A stretch of DNA of 28,334 nucleotides from IMG/VR virus record IMGVR_UViG_3300031957_000123, positions 1 to 28,334 of that record; one strand, 5' to 3'. Each line of letters begins with the position of its first letter. Within the stretch, counting starts at the first letter, position 1. Origin of the DNA: a virus. The translations under genes and the position numbers were made by a program. The notes under the pieces were generated by a model that saw nothing but the letters and a program-made list of their open reading frames with translations, was not told the origin of the DNA and searched no databases. Shown one piece after another: positions 13,555 to 20,865 of this stretch.

Positions 13555-14571
13555 ATGGCATTTCCAACAGATCAGGCCGTGTCTCGTCTCGGTCAAGTGA
13601 ACGCAAGCGGTGACGCTCGCGCTTTGTTTTTAAAATTATTTAGCGGTGAAATCCTTAGTGCCTTTGAAGAGCGTAACATCTTCATGCCTTTGCACCGTGT
13701 CCGTACTATCCAGAACGGTAAGTCTGCACAGTTCCCTTTGACTGGTGTTGCTACTGCTAAGTACCACACCCCAGGTCAGTTGATCGAAGCAGACAAGATC
13801 AAGCACGCAGAGCGTGTCGTCACAGTAGATGACTTGTTGATCTCTTCAACTTTCATCTCAAACATTGACGAAGCAATGAACCACTACGATGTGCGTTCTA
13901 TCTATACTCGTGAAATGGGTTATGCACTTGCTAACGCAGCAGACAAGAACGTAGCACGCATCATTGCGAAGGCTGCTTCTATCACTGACGCGACTGCAGC
14001 GGCTACTCAGTTCGGTGCTTCTTTCGATGACGAAGTTTACACTTCTAACGTCACTATCGGTGCTTTGACTGCTGACGCAGTTGACGGTGCTAAGATCGCT
14101 AAGGCTATCTATGACGCACTTGAAGAGTTCGATAAGAAAGACATCACTCAAGAGAAGATCGTTGTTCTTCCTCCTCAGCAGTACTATGCGTTGTTCGGTG
14201 CTGACCAGTCTGTAAACACTCTGGCGTACATGAACCGTGACGTTGGTGGTTCTGGTTCTATTGCAACAGGTGCGGCTCCTACTATCGGTGGTGCTCGTGT
14301 TGTTATGTCTAACCACATCCCAACAACTGATGAGTCAACTACAGGTGCTACACCTGATCCTTTGACTAACACAGGTGCTTACAAAGCTGATTACTCTGCT
14401 GTTCGTGGTCTTGTCTTCACTCAAGACGCTGCTGCGACAGTGAAGCTTCTTGACTTAGGTGTTGAGAACGAGTATCAGATCGAGCGTCAAGGAAACTTGA
14501 TGGTTGCTAAGTATGCGATGGGTCACAACATCCTTCGTCCTGCTTGCGCGATCTCTTTGAACGCAGCTTAA
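13555..14571 (+). CDS. Major capsid protein (T7 gp10A-like)
   Basis: The 338-residue product is the HK97-fold shell subunit (T7 gp10A has 345 residues). Typical segments are ALFLKLFSGEILSAFEERNIF, QNGKSAQFPLTGVATAKYHTPGQ and KIKHAERVVTVDDLLISSTFI. Further on, QYYALFGADQSVNTLAYMNRDVGGSGSI and the closing GNLMVAKYAMGHNILRPACA also match podoviral capsids. The gene has a good ribosome-binding site (AAGAGG, about 13540). A terminator and promoter candidate upstream and a hairpin downstream set it apart for high expression. I see no convincing frameshift site for a longer form like T7 gp10B. Confidence 0.96.
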   Translation: MAFPTDQAVSRLGQVNASGDARALFLKLFSGEILSAFEERNIFMPLHRVRTIQNGKSAQFPLTGVATAKYHTPGQLIEADKIKHAERVVTVDDLLISSTFISNIDEAMNHYDVRSIYTREMGYALANAADKNVARIIAKAASITDATAAATQFGASFDDEVYTSNVTIGALTADAVDGAKIAKAIYDALEEFDKKDITQEKIVVLPPQQYYALFGADQSVNTLAYMNRDVGGSGSIATGAAPTIGGARVVMSNHIPTTDESTTGATPDPLTNTGAYKADYSAVRGLVFTQDAAATVKLLDLGVENEYQIERQGNLMVAKYAMGHNILRPACAISLNAA

Positions 14572-14582
14572 TGCTACACTGG

Positions 14583-14604
14583 GGGAGGCCTTCATTGGTC
14601 TCCC
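14583..14604 (+). terminator. GC-rich hairpin after the capsid gene, possible late terminator
   Basis: GGGAGGCC (14583-14590) pairs with GGTCTCCC (14597-14604), an 8-bp stem with one G-U pair and a 6-base loop. It begins 11 bases after the capsid stop, the place of the T7 late terminator. Only TCTATGTAT follows, not a real T-run. It may be a partial terminator for phage polymerase or an RNA-stabilising 3' end. Confidence 0.5.
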
Positions 14605-14624
14605 TCTATGTATAAGGAAACAAT

Positions 14625-14780
14625 ATGTCAAAAGGTCTATATGCAAACATCCATGCCAAGCGTAAGCGTATCGCTGATGGCTCTGGTGAAAAGATGCGGA
14701 AGCCTGGGGATGCAGGAGCACCTACAGCTAAGTCTTTTAAGGACTCCGCTAAGACAGCTAAGTACAAAAAGAAGAAGTAG
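14625..14780 (+). CDS. Small basic phage protein downstream of capsid (51 aa)
   Basis: The product MSKGLYANIHAKRKRIADGS... continues GEKMRKPGDAGAPTAKSFK and ends AKTAKYKKKK. From memory, near-identical short Lys/Arg-rich proteins (GLYANIHAKR...G-G-MRKPG) are widespread in marine and other phages and often sit near virion genes, with no proven function. Strong positive charge suggests DNA or capsid binding. The ribosome-binding site is AAGGA (about 14613-14617). It stops two bases before the next gene, so the two are probably expressed together behind the capsid. Confidence 0.78.
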   Translation: MSKGLYANIHAKRKRIADGSGEKMRKPGDAGAPTAKSFKDSAKTAKYKKKK

Positions 14781-14782
14781 TC

Positions 14783-15076
14783 ATGCCGAAGAAGGAATAT
14801 CAGAACTCTAAAGGTGGGCTAAATCAGAAAGGCCGTGATTACTACAAACGCACAGAAGGGGCAAACCTCAAAGCTCCTGTGAAGTCTGGGGACAACCCAA
14901 GGCGTGCTTCCTTCCTTGCTCGTATGGGCAACATGAAGGGTGCAGAGAAAGATGCAAATGGTGAGCCTACTCGCCTGTTGCTTGCACTACGTGCTTGGGG
15001 AGCTAGTTCAAAGGCAGACGCTAAGGCGAAAGCCGCAGCTATTTCAGCACGAAACAAAAATAGGAACACAGCATGA
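14783..15076 (+). CDS. DUF6321-like basic protein (97 aa)
   Basis: The N-terminal half follows the DUF6321 pattern as I remember it. GGLNQKGRDYYKRTEGANLKAPV is followed by a basic segment with RRASFLARMGNMKGAEKDANGEPTR and an ALRAWG block. The C-terminal third is Ala/Lys-rich. Proteins of this type occur in many phages and have no established role; the charge suggests nucleic-acid contact. The gene is between capsid and tail tubular A and overlaps the latter by ATGA. The start at 14783 is supported by homology beginning close to the N-terminus. Confidence 0.72.
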   Translation: MPKKEYQNSKGGLNQKGRDYYKRTEGANLKAPVKSGDNPRRASFLARMGNMKGAEKDANGEPTRLLLALRAWGASSKADAKAKAAAISARNKNRNTA

Positions 15077-15690
15077 CACCAACCACAAAGTTAGAGGCAG
15101 TAAACATTATGCTGTCCACCATTGGGGAAAGCCCTGTGAACAGCTTGTCGTCTGGCTTAGTGGACGCAGAGTTAGCAGAGACTATTCTCGATGCTACGTC
15201 ACGGGCAGTTCAATCTGAAACGTGGCACTTCAACCGTGAATCAAAAGTACGGTTTGCACCAAATTTAAGTGGGGAGATCATTCTTCCTACCAACATCCTG
15301 AAGGCAGACGCAAACCTTGATGCAGACAGTATCAACCGTCAGACCTCTACAGGACAACCACTAGATCTCGTACAGCGAGGCACAAAGATGTACGACAAGT
15401 ACAACCACACTTTCAATATTGGAAAGTCTGTTGAGTTGGACATTGTTGTAGGTCTGGACTTTGACGAATTGCCAGAGGTTGCCAAGCGGTACATCACAAT
15501 CAAAGCAGGCAGAACATTCCAAGATCGTGTTGTAGGGTCAAGTACTCTCCACGGTTTCCAAGAAGCGGATGAAGCGCGTGCCTACTACGAGTTGAAGGAA
15601 ACAGAAGGTGATACCTCTGACTTCAACATCTTAAACAACTATGACGTATTTGCTGTCATAGATCGTGTTTCCGGTAAGAGGATTTACTAA
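15073..15690 (+). CDS. Tail tubular protein A, head-tail adaptor (T7 gp11-like)
   Basis: At 205 residues it is close to T7 gp11 (196). The protein forms the ring joining the portal to the nozzle. The N-terminus TTKLEAVNIMLSTIGESPVNSL is characteristic. LDATSRAVQSETWHFNRE and VVGLDFDELPEVAKRYITIKAGRTFQDRVVGS follow as in podoviral adaptors. The order (gp11-like, then gp12-like) and stop/start overlaps on both sides match T7. Confidence is high. Confidence 0.93.
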   Translation: MTPTTKLEAVNIMLSTIGESPVNSLSSGLVDAELAETILDATSRAVQSETWHFNRESKVRFAPNLSGEIILPTNILKADANLDADSINRQTSTGQPLDLVQRGTKMYDKYNHTFNIGKSVELDIVVGLDFDELPEVAKRYITIKAGRTFQDRVVGSSTLHGFQEADEARAYYELKETEGDTSDFNILNNYDVFAVIDRVSGKRIY

Positions 15691-18029
15691 TGGCTCTAGT
15701 CAGTGCGTCTATCCCTAACCTCATCAATGGGGTCAGTCAACAACCTCCATCACTTCGACTGAAGACGCAGGCTGACCTTCAAGAGAATGGCTTATCTTCT
15801 GTAGTGAGTGGTCTGTCTAAACGTCCACCTACAGAGCACATAGCGTCCTTAGGTAACATCAGTGGTGCAGATAATGCATTCATTCACACCATCCGCAGGG
15901 ATGAGAATGAGTTCTACACCTTAGTTGTCACTACAGACAACGTGTATGTCTTTGATAAAGATGGTTCATCTAAGACGGTCTATGGCAGTGCAGCCTACCT
16001 GTCAGGATTAACCAACCCCTCACAAGAAGTTGCAGCCACAACGGTTGCTGATTACACCTTCATTCTTAATAAGAATACGACAGTCACTAAGAACACTACG
16101 GTGTCCTCTAGTCGCCCTAATGAGGCTCTGTTGTATGTGAAGCAGGGTGATTATCGCTGTCAGTACACAGTACGTATCACTAAAGGTGGATCAGTGTATA
16201 CCCGTTCCATCGAAACGATGTCCAGTACACAGGACACAACGACAGCAACCTCTAACGCAGAGCGTTCTATCCAGACTGACCGGATTGCTAAGAACCTCAA
16301 CTACTTCGTAGCTACGGAAAGCACTTACTACGGCAGTGTAGGAGCAGGCACAATCCCAGGCATGTCAGTCACTCGGTACGGAAACGTCCTGTACTACACC
16401 TCTACAGATGGCAACGACTTTGACATCGAGGTAGAAGACTCTCGTGGTAGTCAGCACCTGCTTGCGTTTAAGAATCAGACAGCAGACTTTGATGACTTAC
16501 CTCCAAGCGGCCCAGAAGGGTTTGTGATTGGAGTTGTAGGTGATAACGACAAAGGCCAAGACGACTACTATGTAGAACTCCAGATTGACGACAACGGTGG
16601 TCAGGTATGGAAAGAGACAATTAAGCCAAACATCGAGACTGAGCTTAATGCGTCTACCATGCCCCACCAGTTAGTCAGAAGGACTGATGGTGACTTTGAT
16701 TTCCAACAAGCCACCTATGCATCACGTAAGGTAGGTGATGATGACACTAACCCATTCCCGTCCTTTGTGGACTTTAAGTTAGCTGACATCTTCTTCCACC
16801 GTAACCGATTAGGCGTACTCGCAGATGAGAACGTCATCTTTTCTGAGGCAGGTCAGTTTGAAGAGTTTAACTTCTTCCAACGTACTACACTGACACTCCT
16901 AGACTCTGATCCCATTGACGTTGCTGTTTCCAACAACAAGGTGTCGTTACTAAGGCACGCAGTACCGTTCACAGAGTCGTTGCTACTCTTCTCTGATCTG
17001 ACTCAGTTCCGATTAGATGCAACAGACCTGCTAACTCCTGAGACTGTCTCTATTGACGTAACCACTCAGTTTGAGGCCTCTCTACGTGCAAAGCCTGTGG
17101 GTGCAGGTAGGTACGTGTTCTTTGGAACCAAGCGTGGTAAGTACTCAGGTGTCCGTGAATACTTCGTTGACCTTGATACAGAGGTAGATGACGCAGCAGA
17201 TATTACTGCTCACGTACCTTCCTACATTCTTGGTGAAGTGAAGAAGATGGAAGCATCCTCTAACGAAGACATGCTTATCTGCCTGACTGAAGACGATCCT
17301 ACAGCAATGTACGTCTACCGTTTCTACTGGCAGGGGAATGAAAAGCTTCAGTCCTCTTGGTCTCGTTGGGTGATGTCAGGTGACGTACTCAACGTCTCCT
17401 TCAACAAGTCAGAGATCTTTGTCCTTGTGAAGTACGACACTGGTGTCTTCTTGGAGCGTATCAACTTATCTGAAGACGATGCGACTGAAGTCACAAGTGC
17501 AGGACACGGAATCAACCTAGACCGTAGGGTCAAGTTGACCTCTGGTGGAACTACGACTGTTCCCTACACTTCGGACAACATAGTGTACGTAACCCATACA
17601 GGAAGGCTCATTTCAGACACTGGAGTGTCCAATGCGCTTTCTTCAGGTCTTACTGTTTATGCAGGAGTCCCCTATACCTTCCGCTACAGATTCTCTGAGC
17701 AGGTACTGAAAAACAACAATGAGCCAATGACAACTGGACGACTACAACTCCGTAACTGGAACGTGGTCTACAGCGACACTGGCTTCTTCCAAACCGAAGT
17801 AACCCCCACAGCACGCCCTACTAAGACAGCTAAGTTCACAGGGCGACTGGTAGGTGCGTCAGCTAACGTCTTAGGACAAGTAGCCATTGAGAACGGTACG
17901 TTCCGCTTTGGTGTCAACTCTAATGCCCAAGAGGTAAACATTGAGTTGGTTAGTGATAGTCACCTGCCTTGTTCATTCCAGAGTGCTGAATGGGAAGGCT
18001 TCTTTGTATTGAGATCACGGAGATTGTAA
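15690..18029 (+). CDS. Tail tubular protein B, tail nozzle (T7 gp12-like)
   Basis: The 779-residue product compares with 794 in T7 gp12. It begins VSASIPNLINGVSQQPPSLR, the hallmark N-terminus of the podoviral nozzle. It has FFHRNRLGVLADENVIFSEAG in the centre and the ending SAEWEGFFVLRSRRL. It forms the tail tip tube and carries fibre attachment surfaces. Most of the chain is beta-rich. It shares one base with the preceding stop and one with the next start (TAATG). Confidence 0.95.
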   Translation: MALVSASIPNLINGVSQQPPSLRLKTQADLQENGLSSVVSGLSKRPPTEHIASLGNISGADNAFIHTIRRDENEFYTLVVTTDNVYVFDKDGSSKTVYGSAAYLSGLTNPSQEVAATTVADYTFILNKNTTVTKNTTVSSSRPNEALLYVKQGDYRCQYTVRITKGGSVYTRSIETMSSTQDTTTATSNAERSIQTDRIAKNLNYFVATESTYYGSVGAGTIPGMSVTRYGNVLYYTSTDGNDFDIEVEDSRGSQHLLAFKNQTADFDDLPPSGPEGFVIGVVGDNDKGQDDYYVELQIDDNGGQVWKETIKPNIETELNASTMPHQLVRRTDGDFDFQQATYASRKVGDDDTNPFPSFVDFKLADIFFHRNRLGVLADENVIFSEAGQFEEFNFFQRTTLTLLDSDPIDVAVSNNKVSLLRHAVPFTESLLLFSDLTQFRLDATDLLTPETVSIDVTTQFEASLRAKPVGAGRYVFFGTKRGKYSGVREYFVDLDTEVDDAADITAHVPSYILGEVKKMEASSNEDMLICLTEDDPTAMYVYRFYWQGNEKLQSSWSRWVMSGDVLNVSFNKSEIFVLVKYDTGVFLERINLSEDDATEVTSAGHGINLDRRVKLTSGGTTTVPYTSDNIVYVTHTGRLISDTGVSNALSSGLTVYAGVPYTFRYRFSEQVLKNNNEPMTTGRLQLRNWNVVYSDTGFFQTEVTPTARPTKTAKFTGRLVGASANVLGQVAIENGTFRFGVNSNAQEVNIELVSDSHLPCSFQSAEWEGFFVLRSRRL

Positions 18030-18493
18030 TGACCCCTTACTACAGACTTGCTTGCGATGAAGATGCACACATCCTTGCACCTAAGATGCGTAAGCAAGAC
18101 GTAGAAGAAGTCAAAGCCTCTTCAGGACTAGAACCTCTAGAGGCTCTCCTGTTCTCGATGCAGCTAAGCGATGAGGTCTACGCGATCATTGCAGGCGATG
18201 AGGAAGTGATAGGACTCTTCGGAGTTACTCCTACAGAAGACCCGATTGTCGGGTGTCCGTGGCTTCTTGCGTCAGACCGCTTACCAGAAGTAAGCAGAGA
18301 GTTCATCCCACAAAGTTTGGAGTGGGTCAATCAGATCAACAAGAAGTACCCAATACTTCGTAACTATGTGGATGCCAGAAACCGTATTGCTATTCGTTGG
18401 CTTGGTTATCTTGGATTCACGTTTATCAATTTAATAGAGGACTACGGTAAAGGCCGTATTCCTTTCTACGAGTTTGTAAGGATAGAGGCTTAA
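18029..18493 (+). CDS. Internal virion protein gp13-like
   Basis: The 154-residue product lies in the gp13 position behind the nozzle gene (T7 gp13, 138 aa). The C-terminal part YPILRNYVDARNRIAIRWLGYLGF and the ending PFYEFVRI parallel T7 gp13. The pattern (aromatic and Arg-x-Ala-x-x-x-L-x-x-x-G-F) also recalls the fold of GNAT acetyltransferases, though no acetyl-CoA loop is evident and enzyme activity should not be assumed. In T7 the protein is needed for infectivity. ATG 18029 overlaps the preceding stop and fits homology better than an upstream in-frame codon at 17990. Confidence 0.8.
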   Translation: MTPYYRLACDEDAHILAPKMRKQDVEEVKASSGLEPLEALLFSMQLSDEVYAIIAGDEEVIGLFGVTPTEDPIVGCPWLLASDRLPEVSREFIPQSLEWVNQINKKYPILRNYVDARNRIAIRWLGYLGFTFINLIEDYGKGRIPFYEFVRIEA

Positions 18494-18495
18494 TA

Positions 18496-19023
18496 ATGTG
18501 TGATCCAGTCACCATTGCGTTGACTGCGGCTAAATCTGCGATGGAAATCAAAGCGCAGAACGATGCAGCTGCAGCCCAGAACGCATACTTCTATGCAAAT
18601 AGAAATAATGCCGTACAAGCCCGAGACCTAAAAGTTAAACAAGCTAATCTTAGAGCCAACCAAGAAGTTGAGAAACTAAGCGAAGAGAAAAGACAGGCAC
18701 AGATTGAAGCACTCCAAGTAGCATCCAAGCAGTATCTAGCTGCAGGGGAATCAGGTGTTTCAGGTAACTCTGTCGTTGCGATGCTGAGGCAAACTGAAGC
18801 GCAACAACTTCGTAACGAAACTTCAATCAACTCTGAGATCACAGGACTTCTTGCACAGAATGAAGTTGACGCTGAGGCGTACAACGCAGAAGCCCAGAGC
18901 CGTATTAACAGTGTCAAGATGGGTACGCCTGCTGACACCTTAGGGATCATTGCGGGTAATTCAATTATGTCTGCAGGCACTTACTACAGTGCTAATGACG
19001 ACTTAGGAATTTTCAGTACATAA
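18496..19023 (+). CDS. Internal virion protein gp14-like (ejected outer-membrane pore candidate)
   Basis: The 175-residue protein starts Met-Cys (MCDPVTIALTAAKSAMEIKAQ), as T7 gp14 does (MCW...). It has a long helical, Ala/Gln-rich middle (about residues 25-135). ESGVSGNSVVAMLRQTEAQQLRNE aligns with the gp14 GES...S..R....Q motif. In T7, gp14 leaves the capsid first and makes the channel in the outer membrane. The gene order gp13-14-15-16 is conserved here. The last stretch (LGIIAGNSIMSAGTYY) is mildly hydrophobic. Confidence 0.85.
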   Translation: MCDPVTIALTAAKSAMEIKAQNDAAAAQNAYFYANRNNAVQARDLKVKQANLRANQEVEKLSEEKRQAQIEALQVASKQYLAAGESGVSGNSVVAMLRQTEAQQLRNETSINSEITGLLAQNEVDAEAYNAEAQSRINSVKMGTPADTLGIIAGNSIMSAGTYYSANDDLGIFST

Positions 19024-19032
19024 GGAACCGAA

Positions 19033-20856
19033 ATGGCTAGAGTACAGGTTGAGGGACTGCGGTCTCGTGCGCCTAGTGCGCCAACTGCGCGTGTGGTAGA
19101 TACATTTGTACAACCACAAGCACCCAATAATGCACCAACACGAGCATCAATTATTGCTGATGCTTTAGGCAAGGTTGCCCCAGGCGTTATGAGTAAGGCC
19201 TCGGAAAACCGTAGAAAAGAAGACATGCTTCGTGCAGAGAAAGCCTACCTCATGGATGGTATGGCTTCTGAGATCAATGCCGTTGCGAATGGAGAGAAGT
19301 ACGCTCAGGAATCTAAGGTATTCCTACGTCACTACAAAGAATTACGTACTCGTGGGTATGTACAACAAGAATTAAATCAATTTGGTTCAGACCTGCTTGC
19401 GGGTAGGCTGACAGGAGAGGACGGAAATCCTCTCATCGTTGATAACATTGATGACTACAACAACCTGACATCGAGTAAGGTGCAGGAGTTAGTTGGGCAG
19501 ATTGATGACCCACTAATGATGGATGTTGTCTCACCTGCGATCCGTGAGTGGACACACAACACCAGTGTCTCCTTCAACGCACAACTGAACAAGAAGTTAG
19601 ACACCGACAGAGACCGTGCCTACGTAGATCTAGTTAACGCCAAGATTGATAATTTAGGTGAGCTAGGTATTGATGGCTTGGCTCAGGTATTGAGTCAGGA
19701 AGGTGACGACTTCTACACCTTGACTAGGAATGGCAAGTCTACAGAGATCATCGTAGATCAGCTTGTTGCCATTATGGATGCGACAGGTGACTCCCGTTAT
19801 GGGGATGTAGCTTTGAGGCTACAACAAGGTGGTAAACCCCTTGCGGCAACGCAGATCGACAAGATCATAGATGCCAAGGATAAGCTTCTTACAGAGGCTA
19901 CTGCAGCAGAGAAGGCTCGTTTAGCCAAGCTGACTGCACAGCAGAAAGAAGCGCGTATTGGTATTGAAAACCAAGTGCTTGATGGCCTTCTAAATCCTAC
20001 CAATCTCAACAACCCTCGTGCTGTTATTCAGGCTGCAGAAGCTCAATACGTAGCTGAGGGTGGTAAGAAGGAAGACTTGTACAAGTTGCTGAACACTGTA
20101 AACACAGTGACGGGCTTCAAGACTCCAATGATGGAAACCAACCTAGCAAACCTTAAAACAGACATTATTAGGTACGCACAGTCACCTAACAAAGAAGTTA
20201 CTCCAAGAGAGTTTGCGTTATCGTTTATCAATAACCCAAATAATGCAGGAGCTATCCATCCTCAAGATATTCCTGCTCTGCTTACTTTTGCACAATCTGC
20301 TCAACAGTCTTCTACTGTACTCAATAACAGCGAAGTCACTAAGTTTAAGAAGTCAGCAGTTGAGGCTACGTTAGGCACAGTTGCCCTGACACAGAGTATG
20401 AAGCCTCACGAGGCACGCGAAAAGTTAAGAATCGAGGGAGAGTTCGATGAACGATTCCAAACTCTTTATGCCGAAGCGTATGCCCAAGATAACTCAGTTA
20501 CTCAAGACGAAGTACGCGCAATAGCAAAGCAAGTTACGGATGAGTTGATTGTCGAAAAAGGCAAGAGAGATCAGCTTGAAGAAACACAATTCGATGTGTC
20601 AAAAGAGTCTCTGTCGTCTGTCCGTTACCCAGGCACAGTCTATGGTACTAATCCTATTGATGATGTTGAAGACATCCGCGTAAATATTCCTCAAGGATTT
20701 ACTGAACAAGATCTATATCAAATCTTTGTGGATGACGTTATCGCTGACCCTCGTGGTGTTCACCAAGGGACTAATCAACCCAAATGGAAAGCATTTGAAA
20801 GTCGCACATTCCCAGGTGCGTTTGCTTACTTCTACGAAATCTATATTGCACAATAG
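19033..20856 (+). CDS. Internal virion protein gp15-like
   Basis: The 607-residue product is encoded between gp14- and gp16-like genes and is largely helical, rich in Ala, Gln, Glu and Lys. T7 gp15 has 747 residues and forms part of the DNA-ejection tunnel across the periplasm. Here I see no catalytic motif. The N-terminus (VQVEGLRSRAPSAPTARVVDTFVQPQ) looks disordered and may be a packing or binding segment. Assignment depends mainly on position, size and composition. An AAGGAA ribosome-binding site (19022-19027) precedes the ATG. Confidence 0.75.
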   Translation: MARVQVEGLRSRAPSAPTARVVDTFVQPQAPNNAPTRASIIADALGKVAPGVMSKASENRRKEDMLRAEKAYLMDGMASEINAVANGEKYAQESKVFLRHYKELRTRGYVQQELNQFGSDLLAGRLTGEDGNPLIVDNIDDYNNLTSSKVQELVGQIDDPLMMDVVSPAIREWTHNTSVSFNAQLNKKLDTDRDRAYVDLVNAKIDNLGELGIDGLAQVLSQEGDDFYTLTRNGKSTEIIVDQLVAIMDATGDSRYGDVALRLQQGGKPLAATQIDKIIDAKDKLLTEATAAEKARLAKLTAQQKEARIGIENQVLDGLLNPTNLNNPRAVIQAAEAQYVAEGGKKEDLYKLLNTVNTVTGFKTPMMETNLANLKTDIIRYAQSPNKEVTPREFALSFINNPNNAGAIHPQDIPALLTFAQSAQQSSTVLNNSEVTKFKKSAVEATLGTVALTQSMKPHEAREKLRIEGEFDERFQTLYAEAYAQDNSVTQDEVRAIAKQVTDELIVEKGKRDQLEETQFDVSKESLSSVRYPGTVYGTNPIDDVEDIRVNIPQGFTEQDLYQIFVDDVIADPRGVHQGTNQPKWKAFESRTFPGAFAYFYEIYIAQ

Positions 20857-20865
20857 GAGATGCGA

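Noticed and set aside
13858-14316. 152-residue open frame on the minus strand inside the capsid gene
   Set aside because: It is a shadow of the biased codon use in the capsid gene. Its Ser/Arg/Cys/Val-rich composition is protein-unlike and every real gene is on the + strand.
14550-14625. Programmed frameshift at the capsid end making a gp10B-like form
   Set aside because: No clear slippery run is present near the stop, and the downstream region holds a hairpin and a separate gene with its own ribosome-binding site.
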